A DNA stretch of 20,421 nucleotides from an uncultured Campylobacter sp. (GTDB lineage Bacteria; Campylobacterota; Campylobacteria; Campylobacterales; Campylobacteraceae): assembly GCA_937990735.1 (NCBI GenBank), contig CALKQT010000004.1:1-20421 (forward strand), given 5' to 3'. Of the stretch, positions 1 through 7,245 are shown piece by piece. How positions within the stretch are numbered: position 1 is the stretch's first letter; every line of letters starts with the position of its first letter. The notes beneath the pieces were generated by a model. It saw nothing but the letters and a program-made list of their open reading frames with translations. It was not told where the DNA came from and did not search any database. The position numbers were made by a program, and so were the translations under genes.

Positions 1-65
1 AAATTTAAAAATAGCGAATAATATATCAAAAAATTTCTTATTTAAAGTATAAATTCCTAAAATTT

Positions 66-92
66 GCCGAGCCTAAGCGGCTCGCGGCTTTT
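66..92 (+). terminator. Intrinsic terminator of a gene left of the window
   Basis: GAGCC (69-73) pairs with GGCTC (79-83). An outer GCC (66-68) pairs with GGC (86-88) across a two-base bulge, and TTTTAAATTTT follows at once. This is the usual hairpin plus T-tract on the plus strand, so it probably ends a plus-strand gene lying off the left edge. Confidence 0.5.
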
Positions 93-104
93 AAATTTTA
101 AAAT

Positions 105-138
105 TTTTAAGAGCCCGCCTTGAAATTTAAAGCGGGCT
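105..138 (-). terminator. Hairpin terminator, mainly minus strand
   Basis: A perfect 7-bp stem, AGCCCGC (112-118) with GCGGGCT (132-138), closes a 13-nt loop. Read on the minus strand it is followed by CTTAAAAATTTT, a T-rich tail (about 111 down to 100). It sits six bases beyond the stop codon of the short minus-strand reading frame at 144-191. A terminator there suggests that a minus-strand gene once ended here. Confidence 0.5.
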
Positions 139-143
139 TGAGG

Positions 144-191
144 CTAAAATTTTACCGATACGTTAAACATAAACTGCCGCGCGTAGCCCGA
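144..191 (-). pseudogene. Possible leftover C-terminus of a TonB-dependent receptor
   Basis: The minus-strand frame ends SGYARQFMFNVSVKF followed by TAG. That is the pattern of the last beta-strand of an outer-membrane barrel: a Gly-x-Arg-type turn, alternating hydrophobic residues and a terminal Phe. A hairpin terminator follows directly. Upstream, the same frame no longer resembles a receptor and runs into the antisense of folE, so at most about 15 codons are left. It may be the scar of a deleted or displaced receptor gene. Chance cannot be excluded with so few residues. The match to receptor C-termini is from memory of the family, not from a search. Confidence 0.35.
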
Positions 192-243
192 AATTTTAAT
201 TAGGATTTTAAAATTTATCAGCGTTATAAAAGGCGTTTTTGAG

Positions 244-249
244 TAATAT
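244..249 (+). promoter_or_regulatory. Candidate -10 of the folE promoter
   Basis: TAATAT lies after a T-run (GTTTTTGAG) and 30 bases before the folE ATG. Campylobacter sigma-70 promoters typically have a T-rich stretch and a TATAAT-like -10 without a clear -35, which fits here. Confidence 0.35.
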
Positions 250-279
250 CGCGCATCGATCTTTAAGGAATTGCTAAAA

Positions 280-864
280 ATGGACGAAAAAAGCCGAGCG
301 AAATTTGAAAGCTGCGTGTCGCAGATGCTTGAAATTTTAGGCGAGGATCCGAAGCGCGATGGGCTTGCAAAGACGCCGGGGCGCGTGGCCAAAGCCTATG
401 AGTTTCTAACTAGCGGCTACGAGCTGGATCCAAAAGAAATTTTAAACGACGCGCTGTTTGAGAGCAGCAACAACGAGATGGTTTTGATAAAAGATATAGA
501 ATTTTATAGTCTCTGCGAGCACCATCTGCTGCCTATCATCGGGCGCGCGCACGTCGCGTATATCCCGAATAAAAAGGTCGTGGGGCTTAGCAAAATTCCG
601 CGTATGGTAAATATTTTCGCGCGCAGGCTGCAGATCCAAGAGCAGCTTACCGAGCAGATCGCAAGCGCAATCCAAGAGGTGATCCATCCGCTCGGCGTGG
701 GCGTGGTGCTTCAAGCGCGACACATGTGCATGGAGATGCGCGGCGTGCAAAAGATCAACTCGACCACGACTACGTCGGCACTGCGGGGGCTTTTTATCAG
801 CCGAAACGATACGCGCAAGGAATTTTTCGATCTAATAAATTCTCCAAAAACTTTTGGTTTTTAA
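280..864 (+). CDS. folE: GTP cyclohydrolase I (FolE)
   Basis: FolE converts GTP to 7,8-dihydroneopterin triphosphate, the first step of folate (and pterin or queuosine precursor) synthesis in the cytosol. The 194-residue protein has the family zinc site: Cys79 and His82 in SLCEHHLLP, and Cys150 in ARHMCMEMRG. It also has GLSKIPR and the STTTTSALRG segment near the C-terminus. Length and sequence agree with Campylobacter FolE (about 190 residues). I start at the ATG at 280 because AAGGAA (265-270) lies nine bases upstream. A longer frame from TTG at 271 would directly abut that ribosome-binding site. The gene is followed by 111 non-coding bases and nifS. Nothing suggests an operon link beyond shared direction. 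Confidence 0.95.
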   Translation: MDEKSRAKFESCVSQMLEILGEDPKRDGLAKTPGRVAKAYEFLTSGYELDPKEILNDALFESSNNEMVLIKDIEFYSLCEHHLLPIIGRAHVAYIPNKKVVGLSKIPRMVNIFARRLQIQEQLTEQIASAIQEVIHPLGVGVVLQARHMCMEMRGVQKINSTTTTSALRGLFISRNDTRKEFFDLINSPKTFGF

Positions 865-900
865 AACGGCAAGCGTTAAAGAAAAATTTAGCAATTATGT

Positions 901-908
901 TATATTAT
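901..908 (+). promoter_or_regulatory. Candidate -10 of the nifS-nifU promoter
   Basis: TATATTAT contains two overlapping -10-like hexamers in an AT-rich stretch between folE and nifS. A start about seven bases downstream would give a leader of roughly 60 nt that includes the hairpin at 935-957. Confidence 0.35.
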
Positions 909-934
909 CGTGCGAAATTGATAAAAGAGCGAAA

Positions 935-957
935 TTGTCTGATTAAATTTCAGACAA
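935..957 (+). promoter_or_regulatory. Inverted repeat in the nifS leader
   Basis: TTGTCTGA (935-942) and TCAGACAA (950-957) form a perfect 8-bp inverted repeat with a 7-base AT loop. It is followed by ATTTTAG and, 8-13 bases on, by the nifS ribosome-binding site (AAAGGA, 965-970). It could be an operator for an iron- or cluster-responsive repressor, or a leader hairpin acting on transcription or translation. I do not recognise the motif. Confidence 0.45.
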
Positions 958-975
958 ATTTTAGAAAGGAATTTT

Positions 976-2175
976 ATGCAGCGCGTTTATTTGGATAATA
1001 ACGCCACTACGATGGTCGATCCCGAAGTTTTTGAGGAGATGAAGCCGTTTTTTTGCGAAAAATACGGCAACCCAAACTCCCTTCATAGCTTCGGCAGCGA
1101 GACTCACCCTGCGCTAAGAACTGCGATGGATAGGCTCTATGCGGGACTCGGAGCTGCGGATGCGGACGATATCGTCATCACGAGCTGCGCGACCGAGAGC
1201 AATAACTGGGTTTTAAAAGGAATTTACTACGATAAAATTCTAACCGGCGAGAAGGATAATATCATCATAAGCTCCGTCGAGCACCCCGCAATCAGCGCGA
1301 CCTGTGCTTTTTTAGAAAAAATTTGCGGCGTAAAGATCACTCGCCTCGGCGTCGATAAAGACGGACTAATCGATCTTGATGAGCTTAGCGAAAAGATCAA
1401 CAACAAAACCGCGCTTGTTAGCGTGATGTGGGCAAATAACGAAACCGGCACGATCTTCCCCGTAAAAAAAATCGCACAAATCGCACACGAGTATGGCGCG
1501 CTATATCATGCCGACGCGGTGCAAGCGATAGGCAAGATAAAGGTAAACGTGCGCGATGCGGACGTGGATTTTTTAAGCCTTTCCGGGCACAAATTTCATG
1601 CTCCAAAGGGCGTCGGAGCGCTTTATATCAAAGATAGCAAGCCGCTTACGAGCCTGCTTCACGGCGGCGAACAGATGGGTGGGCGCCGTAGCGGCACGCT
1701 AAACGTAGCGGGCATCGTGGGGCTAGGCAAAGCTTTGGAGCTAGCAAATAAATTTATGGATTTTGAGCGCACTCAGGTAAGTAGACTGCGCGATAAGCTG
1801 GAGGACGCGCTTTTGCAAATTTCAAACGTAAGCGTCGTGGGCGATCGCAGCATTCGCGTGCCAAACACTATCCTTGCCTCGATCCAAGGCGTCGAGGGAG
1901 AGGCGATGCTGTGGGATCTGAATAAAGCGGGTATCGCCGCTTCCACGGGCTCTGCGTGTGCGAGCGAGGCGCTTGAGAATAATCCGATAATGGAAGCGAT
2001 CGGTGCGGATAAGGAGCTGGCGCATACGGCGCTAAGGCTTTCGCTGTCGCGCTTTACGACGGAGGCGGAGATCGATTACGCGATCGAGCATATAGGTAAA
2101 GCTATCGCCCGTCTGCGCGGGATTTCAAGCACATTTGCTTATGCGCCGCAAGGTTATGAGAAAAATAAAGGATAA
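976..2175 (+). CDS. nifS: Cysteine desulfurase NifS
   Basis: A PLP-dependent class V aminotransferase-fold enzyme that takes sulfur from cysteine as a persulfide and hands it to the NifU scaffold. The 399-residue protein starts with the typical YLDNNATT. The PLP lysine is K206 in SLSGHKFH. The persulfide cysteine is C328 in STGSACASEALENNP, on a short loop as in NifS-type (group I) desulfurases. The RRSGTLN motif is present at 238-243. ATG at 976 has AAAGGA just upstream. The stop is three bases before nifU, so the two are co-transcribed and almost certainly translationally linked. In Campylobacter and Helicobacter, NifS/NifU is the housekeeping Fe-S assembly system, so the gene name does not imply nitrogen fixation. 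Confidence 0.95.
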   Translation: MQRVYLDNNATTMVDPEVFEEMKPFFCEKYGNPNSLHSFGSETHPALRTAMDRLYAGLGAADADDIVITSCATESNNWVLKGIYYDKILTGEKDNIIISSVEHPAISATCAFLEKICGVKITRLGVDKDGLIDLDELSEKINNKTALVSVMWANNETGTIFPVKKIAQIAHEYGALYHADAVQAIGKIKVNVRDADVDFLSLSGHKFHAPKGVGALYIKDSKPLTSLLHGGEQMGGRRSGTLNVAGIVGLGKALELANKFMDFERTQVSRLRDKLEDALLQISNVSVVGDRSIRVPNTILASIQGVEGEAMLWDLNKAGIAASTGSACASEALENNPIMEAIGADKELAHTALRLSLSRFTTEAEIDYAIEHIGKAIARLRGISSTFAYAPQGYEKNKG

Positions 2176-2178
2176 AAA

Positions 2179-3180
2179 ATGGCAAAAAATAGTTTGATAA
2201 ACGGCTCGATCTGGGAGCAATACTCGCAAAAAGTGCAGGACCGTATGAATAATCCTCGCTATATGGGCGAGATCACCGAGGAGGAGGCGAAGGCTAGAGG
2301 TGGTAAGCTAGTGGTCGCAGACTTCGGCGCCGAGAGCTGCGGCGATGCGGTGCGGCTGTACTGGCTGATAGATCCTAAGACCGATAGAATTTTAGACGCT
2401 AAATTTAAAAGCTTCGGTTGCGGTACGGCGATTGCGAGTTCGGACACGATGGCTGAGCTTTGTATCGGAAAGACCGTCGATCAAGCGGTGAAGATTACAA
2501 ATTTAGACGTAGAGCACGCGATGCGCGATAATCCCGATGAGCCTGCCGTGCCACCGCAAAAGATGCACTGCTCGGTCATGGCATACGATGTCATCAAGCA
2601 GGCTGCAGCGAATTATAAGGGCGTCGATCCCGCGCATTTTGAGGACGAAATCATCGTGTGCGACTGCGCGCGCGTAAGCCTCGGCACGATCAAAGAGGTG
2701 ATTCGCCTAAACGACCTTCACACGGTCGAGGAAATCACGCAATACACAAAAGCAGGCGCGTTTTGTAAATCCTGTGTGCGCCCGGGCGGACACGAGGAGA
2801 AGGACTACTATCTGGTCGATATTTTAAAGCAAACCAGAGAGGAGATGGAGCGAGAGAGGCTTCAAGCTCAAGCCGAGGCGAGCGCCGCTACTAGCGCGAA
2901 AGCGGGAGCCGAGATGAGCTTTGAGCAGCTAAATTTGATCGGTAAATTTAAAGCGGTCGAAGGGGTACTTGACGAGGATATCCGCCCGATGCTTCAGATG
3001 GACGGCGGCAATCTCGACGTCATCGACATTAGGCCTGCAGACGACGGCAAAACGGACATCTATATCCGCTATCTAGGCGCTTGTAGCGGCTGCGCCAGTG
3101 GTGCGAGCGGCACATTATACGCGATCGAAAATGTTTTGCAAGAAAACCTTAGTCCAAACATCCGCGTAATGCCGATCTAA
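2179..3180 (+). CDS. nifU: Fe-S cluster scaffold NifU (three-domain)
   Basis: This is a 333-residue full-length NifU. Residues about 10-145 are the IscU-like scaffold with cluster cysteines C54, C81 and C131. Residues about 158-215 are the BFD-like [2Fe-2S] domain with C161, C163, C196 and C199. A Glu/Ala-rich linker (about 218-245) follows. Residues about 250-333 are the C-terminal Nfu domain with the CxxC pair C302/C305 in GACSGCASG. All cysteines expected for the family are present. The protein receives sulfur from NifS and passes clusters to apo-proteins in the cytosol. The gene begins three bases after nifS and ends just before an intrinsic terminator. Confidence 0.95.
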   Translation: MAKNSLINGSIWEQYSQKVQDRMNNPRYMGEITEEEAKARGGKLVVADFGAESCGDAVRLYWLIDPKTDRILDAKFKSFGCGTAIASSDTMAELCIGKTVDQAVKITNLDVEHAMRDNPDEPAVPPQKMHCSVMAYDVIKQAAANYKGVDPAHFEDEIIVCDCARVSLGTIKEVIRLNDLHTVEEITQYTKAGAFCKSCVRPGGHEEKDYYLVDILKQTREEMERERLQAQAEASAATSAKAGAEMSFEQLNLIGKFKAVEGVLDEDIRPMLQMDGGNLDVIDIRPADDGKTDIYIRYLGACSGCASGASGTLYAIENVLQENLSPNIRVMPI

Positions 3181-3302
3181 GGCGCGTGCCAGGCGCGGAA
3201 TTTTAAAAGCCATATGCTCAAGATTTTAAGAAATAGCGTACGCAAATTTTAAATTTTAGAAAATTTTAGTGTATTTAGTAAATTTTTAAAATTCAAAAAA
3301 TT

Positions 3303-3324
3303 TCGCCGTGCTCGGCGAGATTTT
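3303..3324 (+). terminator. Intrinsic terminator after nifU
   Basis: TCGCCG (3303-3308) pairs with CGGCGA (3313-3318) around TGCT, followed by GATTTTAT. The stem is preceded by AAAAAATTT, so it may work in both directions. It lies 122 bases after the nifU stop. Confidence 0.6.
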
Positions 3325-3482
3325 ATATAAATTCACTGTATATCGCCTAGAATCATAATTCTTGCGATTTATCATCGTGGCTCTCGCTTGCCTGTAACGA
3401 AAGATGGTGAAAGTCCGCCCGCTAGCAAAATTTACGCACGTTTTTTCTCAATTTCAAAGGGCGCGATTTAATGGTAAAAATA
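3325..3482. other. Intergenic stretch with an unexplained conserved-looking element
   Basis: Between the two terminators of nifU and the receptor gene lie about 155 bases with no open gene. Within it, 3384-3425 is less AT-rich than its surroundings and contains GGTGAAAGTCC (3407-3417), a string also found in cobalamin riboswitch cores and in group II introns. None of the other core elements of either RNA can be seen, and neither neighbouring gene is placed to be controlled by a plus-strand leader here. Its nature is unknown. Confidence 0.3.
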
Positions 3483-3538
3483 CTACAACTAAATTTAACC
3501 ACGCAACACCCTTTGCTGTAGATTAAATTTAGTTGTAG
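3483..3538 (-). terminator. Long AT-rich hairpin after the receptor gene
   Basis: CTACAACTAAATTTAA (3483-3498) and its exact complement (3523-3538) form a 16-bp perfect stem. The 24-base loop contains a second small stem (GCAA 3503-3506 with TTGC 3513-3516). It begins 21 bases after the receptor stop codon on the minus strand and is followed there by TATTTTTACC. I take it as the terminator of the receptor gene. The stem is longer and more AT-rich than usual. Confidence 0.5.
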
Positions 3539-3559
3539 ATATAGCCGCGAACCCGCCGA

Positions 3560-5824
3560 TCAATATCTATACTCGAAGCTTCCAAGCACCGTCCTACCCC
3601 TGGCGGCATTGTTAAAGATCGTTATATCGTCGTTAAAAACATCGCTTGAGTAAGACGAATTATAAGTATATAGCGCGTCCATATAATTTTTATCGAATGC
3701 ATTTTGCACCTCGAGCTTAAAGGTTAAATTTTTAATCGGCTCATATGTAAGATAAAAGTCGAATATCGTAGGTATCTTAGGCAGATCTTGCGTAGAAATA
3801 TGCTTAAAATTCGGATCGTTCTCATCCATACCCCCCCAGCTGAATTTCGGATTTATCCTTTTTGCTTTGCCCGTAAATTTGGCTATTGAGCCGATGACTA
3901 GTTTCTCATCAAAAAGTCTCGTGCCGATATCTATCGTCGCATAATACTTCGGTAGTTCGCTAAACTGTGTCGTCCCACTAGCAGGTCCGTTCGTCCAATC
4001 CAGAGATACGCTGTCTGAAGGCTGATAGGATGACTTTTGTCGCGTATATGAAGCTTTAACGTAAAAAACATCCATATCGTAAAGAAGCTCTATCTCAAAG
4101 CCTTTTAAAGTCGCCTTATCGTTTAATCTCGCTAAAAACATAGTGGTATTGCCGTTACCATTCGTGATGCCGATTATTCTGTCGTATATAAAATTATCAA
4201 TCTTGGTGTTATAATAAGTCGCCTTAAATCCGAAAAAATCGCCGTCTCTAAGCGCGCCTTTCTTATGGCTGTTAAAGCCGATCTGATAGGTCTTTGCGGT
4301 TTCGGGCTTTAACATCGTGTTTATGTCTTCATACACCGTTCCAGACGTAAATAGCTCTTGGACGTTTAACGGTCTAGTCGTTCTTTCATAACTGACAAAA
4401 GGCGCAAAGAGCTCATCTATCTTGGACGAAAGCATAAGAGAGTAGCTAAGGTCGGTATCTTTTCTGCTAAAATTTCCCGCTTCTTTAGGGCTACAATAGG
4501 GATTACCCTCCATACAAACGCCCTTTATGCCGCTAGTCTTCCAATCGACTAAATTTAAATTCGCATCAAATTTAAAGATATCGTATTCTAAGGAATTATC
4601 TAAATAGTGATTAAATATCTTCTGCTTTCCTGCAGGTATCGGATACGCCGTAGTCAAGGACGAATAATCCTTATCTCCCGTTATACGCTTATATTCGTTA
4701 TTTATCGTATTTACGCCTAGCTGCGAGCTAAGCTTTAGCTCGTCCGTAATGTCGAATAAAAACGTGTTGCTTATATCCGTTACCAGTGCATCGTTTTTAA
4801 ATTTCATCCCGTTTTTAAGCGTTCCCCACGCCAAACTAGCGTCCTTATCGTATGTTTGTCCGGTAGTGTTATAAGATAAAAGCAGTTTTAAATTTATCAA
4901 ATCACTATCCGGGTCAAATTTATAATCAAGCTGGTAGCTATCGCTATTTATGCCTCTTTTTGCCAAATGATTTTTATATTTTCTGTATGAAAATATAGCC
5001 TCATTGAGCTCATCGTCGTATTCTAGCTTAAAAAGATAACTCTTCGGACGTTGCTTCATCGAATCCACATCCAAAGCCGTAGGTAAATCCGGCAATCCGT
5101 CTCCATCGATATCTTTGTTATTATCTTTGATTTTACCTCCGCCACCTATTTTATAATCCTGCGAAGTTCTTTTGCCGCTATATCCAAAAAGCACGCCTAT
5201 GCTTTGCCCACCTTCAAATTTTTCTTTCGCCGCAACGCTACCCATATAGCTTGGTCCCACGGCGTTTGAACCATAGCTATATCTACCTAAAAAGCCAAAA
5301 TTATTTCCCTCCGAAACAACGTCGTTTACGCCGATAGTTCTAAAATTCGCACTTCCCATAAGCCCATTTTGAGCGCCGCTAAAGTTTCCTCGCTCCACGT
5401 CTATGCCGACTAGGAAATTTTGATCTATTAGTGCACCGAAAGCCGACGTTCCAAAATTGCCCGTAAAATTATGAAATCCACCCGTATCGCTCGATGTACC
5501 GTAATATGTCTGCGTAACTCCGTCTATCATCGTATTTACGCGCCCGAGCCCCGTAAGACCGCGGATATTTACCGATACGCTACCTTGGGATTGATCCACT
5601 TGCGTATAGCTTCCCGGCAAGCTCCTTACGATAGAGTCAACGCTTTGACTTTGGCCACCTACATCATCTCGCGAACTGACGGCCCCAGGTGTCGTAAACG
5701 CCTTTTCGCTATTTTTGACCTCAGTAGCCGAAACCTCAAGTGCATTAAAATCGATCTCTTTCGCATTAATTCCCGTGGCGTAAAGTATAGATACGCATAT
5801 AAGGCTAAATTTAAAATATTTCAT
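3560..5824 (-). CDS. TonB-dependent outer-membrane receptor (haem or iron chelate, probable)
   Basis: A 754-residue receptor. A signal peptide (about 1-21, ending GINA), a TonB-box-like segment (LEVSATEV, 29-36), a plug domain (about 45-165, with SVNIRGLTGLGRVNTMIDG) and a 22-strand-type barrel ending in GSFEYRY with a final Tyr can be followed. The barrel segment TRPLNVQELF followed by LKPETAKTYQIGF corresponds to the FRAP/NPNL region of haem-type receptors. It lacks the histidine often found between those boxes, and His117 in the plug (GGFHNF) is an alternative axial ligand. Odd details: a calcium-loop-like DIDGDGLPD (238-246) and a close Cys pair in an extracellular-loop position (CMEGNPYC). 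The start has AAAGGA upstream. The neighbouring tonB/exb/chaN genes support iron or haem uptake. The exact substrate is inferred. Confidence 0.88.
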   Translation of the reverse strand: MKYFKFSLICVSILYATGINAKEIDFNALEVSATEVKNSEKAFTTPGAVSSRDDVGGQSQSVDSIVRSLPGSYTQVDQSQGSVSVNIRGLTGLGRVNTMIDGVTQTYYGTSSDTGGFHNFTGNFGTSAFGALIDQNFLVGIDVERGNFSGAQNGLMGSANFRTIGVNDVVSEGNNFGFLGRYSYGSNAVGPSYMGSVAAKEKFEGGQSIGVLFGYSGKRTSQDYKIGGGGKIKDNNKDIDGDGLPDLPTALDVDSMKQRPKSYLFKLEYDDELNEAIFSYRKYKNHLAKRGINSDSYQLDYKFDPDSDLINLKLLLSYNTTGQTYDKDASLAWGTLKNGMKFKNDALVTDISNTFLFDITDELKLSSQLGVNTINNEYKRITGDKDYSSLTTAYPIPAGKQKIFNHYLDNSLEYDIFKFDANLNLVDWKTSGIKGVCMEGNPYCSPKEAGNFSRKDTDLSYSLMLSSKIDELFAPFVSYERTTRPLNVQELFTSGTVYEDINTMLKPETAKTYQIGFNSHKKGALRDGDFFGFKATYYNTKIDNFIYDRIIGITNGNGNTTMFLARLNDKATLKGFEIELLYDMDVFYVKASYTRQKSSYQPSDSVSLDWTNGPASGTTQFSELPKYYATIDIGTRLFDEKLVIGSIAKFTGKAKRINPKFSWGGMDENDPNFKHISTQDLPKIPTIFDFYLTYEPIKNLTFKLEVQNAFDKNYMDALYTYNSSYSSDVFNDDITIFNNAARGRTVLGSFEYRY

Positions 5825-5883
5825 CGCTTATCCTTTTGAATTTTTTATTACCGTTTCTTATTTAAATTTTAAAATTTAATAGC

Positions 5884-5902
5884 ATATATCAGTATCATTA
5901 TA
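5884..5902 (-). promoter_or_regulatory. Fur-box-like operator over the receptor promoter
   Basis: On the minus strand TATAATGATACTGATATAT matches the classical 19-base Fur consensus (GATAATGATAATCATTATC) at 13 positions by my count. Its left end is also a perfect -10 hexamer (TATAAT, 5902-5897), 73 bases before the receptor ATG. A repressor bound here would block the promoter. This implies that the receptor has its own iron-controlled promoter in addition to any read-through from tonB. Confidence 0.5.
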
Positions 5903-5980
5903 TTAATGACGCGAAATTGTATCACTGCGCATATTAATATCTACTTAATTAAAATTTGGAATGTGTTTAATAAAATAAGC

Positions 5981-6841
5981 TTATTTTCTTGAAGCTTTAT
6001 ATTTTTTGATATTAAATTCTATCGGGAAATTTAATATCAGCTCGTCTGCGCCGTTTGCGATCTCATTTGGCGGAGGCGGTAGAGGCGAAGCGCGGCTAAA
6101 AAGTCTAGTCGCTTCGTCGTTTAATATCTCAAATTTACTCCCTTTCGTCAAAACTGCGTCCAGCACTTCGCCATTTCGAGCGATCCTTACTTTTACGAAG
6201 ACCACTCCTTCAAGCCCGTTTAAAAGCGCTTCGTCGGGATATTTTTTATGCTTATTTAGATGAGACACCACTAGCCCCTGCCAGCTTTTTTTAACGGCGG
6301 CACCCGCTCCGCCGCCGTCGCTTGCGATCTTATTGCCATCGCCGCTAATGGGGGCCGAAGCGACGTTATCTTTGGCGACGGAGTTTATATTTGAGTCGGA
6401 ATTTGTATCGCTTTTTGCATCGTCCGTTTTCTTATCGGTCTCGCGAGCAGCTTCTAGCGATTTTTTAACCTCTTTTTTTGGTTTTATTTTCGGCTTTACC
6501 TTTTTTATCGTTTTTTGTTCCGGCTTTTTTACGACTTCGATCTCGGACTTTATATCTTCCAAAGACGATATTTCGGGCTTCTTTAGAGTTTCTTGTTCTT
6601 GCGGCGGCTCCGGCACATTTGATTTTTGGGCATTTGGGGTTACTTCTTTAAATTCGCCTATGGGCAAATCCGAAATTATCATAATGGATTCAAATTTATC
6701 GTTTTTTATCGGATAATCAAAGCCGCCTAAATTTTGTTCCAAATTTATAGCCCTATCGCTTGCTAGGTATATAAGAAGTGCCGTATGCAGCGTCGCCATA
6801 AAAACAAAGGCGCATAGCCAAACGTAGCGCGGTATTCTCAT
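5981..6841 (-). CDS. tonB: Energy-transducing protein TonB
   Basis: TonB carries proton-motive energy from ExbB/ExbD in the inner membrane to outer-membrane receptors. The 286-residue protein has one N-terminal membrane segment (about 6-28) with a histidine inside it (H19), as in classical TonB. A long Lys/Glu/Pro-rich periplasmic spacer follows (about 75-135), then a Ser/Asp/Gly-rich stretch. The C-terminal TonB domain (about 187-280) contains KKYPDEA (YP at 201-202) and the PLPPPPNE turn. The start codon overlaps the end of exbD by four bases (ATGA), so the two are translationally coupled. The receptor gene follows after 156 bases, which suggests this TonB mainly serves that receptor. Confidence 0.92.
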   Translation of the reverse strand: MRIPRYVWLCAFVFMATLHTALLIYLASDRAINLEQNLGGFDYPIKNDKFESIMIISDLPIGEFKEVTPNAQKSNVPEPPQEQETLKKPEISSLEDIKSEIEVVKKPEQKTIKKVKPKIKPKKEVKKSLEAARETDKKTDDAKSDTNSDSNINSVAKDNVASAPISGDGNKIASDGGGAGAAVKKSWQGLVVSHLNKHKKYPDEALLNGLEGVVFVKVRIARNGEVLDAVLTKGSKFEILNDEATRLFSRASPLPPPPNEIANGADELILNFPIEFNIKKYKASRK

Positions 6842-7245
6842 CGCTGCACGGCTTTGCTTGAAAAAGCTATTTTAGAATACCCCGCGGCTTTTACCCTTTC
6901 GACTGCGTTCATCAGCACTTCATACGGCACGCTTTTATCTATGTAAAAGTATATTATCACGTCGTAGTCTCGCTCGCTTTTGCTATCTAGTGCAGAGCTT
7001 AGCCGTTCCTGCGAAACGAGCTCGCCGCCTAGATATATTTCAAATTTATCGTTTATGCTTAGGATTATGGGCTTATTTACGTCCTCTTTTTGCTTATTTA
7101 CCGCCTTTGGGAGTTCTACTTTCACCGAGCTTGTTACTATAGGTGTAACGACCATAAAGATGATCAAAAGCACCAGCATAACGTCTATAAAAGGCGTTAC
7201 GTTTATCTCGCTTAGCTCGTCGTTATCGTTCATAGCCATCTGCAT
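6838..7245 (-). CDS. exbD: Biopolymer transport protein ExbD
   Basis: Part of the ExbB5-ExbD2 proton channel that powers TonB. The 135-residue protein has the family layout. A short cytoplasmic N-terminus (ELSEINVTPFID) precedes one membrane helix (about 20-41) carrying the essential proton-path aspartate D21 (FIDVMLVLL). A periplasmic domain of about 90 residues follows. The start region holds three in-frame ATGs (7245, 7239, 7233). All lie inside the end of exbB (stop at 7223-7225), so the gene is coupled to exbB whichever is used. It overlaps tonB by four bases at the other end. Confidence 0.93.
   Translation of the reverse strand: MQMAMNDNDELSEINVTPFIDVMLVLLIIFMVVTPIVTSSVKVELPKAVNKQKEDVNKPIILSINDKFEIYLGGELVSQERLSSALDSKSERDYDVIIYFYIDKSVPYEVLMNAVERVKAAGYSKIAFSSKAVQR

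Noticed and set aside
271..279. TTG start for folE nine bases before the ATG
   Set aside because: It directly abuts the AAGGAA ribosome-binding site. The ATG at 280 has correct spacing.
726..998. Plus-strand frame of 90 codons across the end of folE
   Set aside because: It overlaps folE and the nifS start in another frame, and its sequence is not protein-like beyond the overlap.
3384..3425. Cobalamin riboswitch
   Set aside because: Only the GGTGAAAGTCC string fits. The other core elements and a target gene in the right direction are missing.
5972..5987. AAAATAAGCTTATTTT palindrome at the end of tonB as a terminator
   Set aside because: A perfect palindrome without a loop and with only AT-rich arms would make a poor hairpin.
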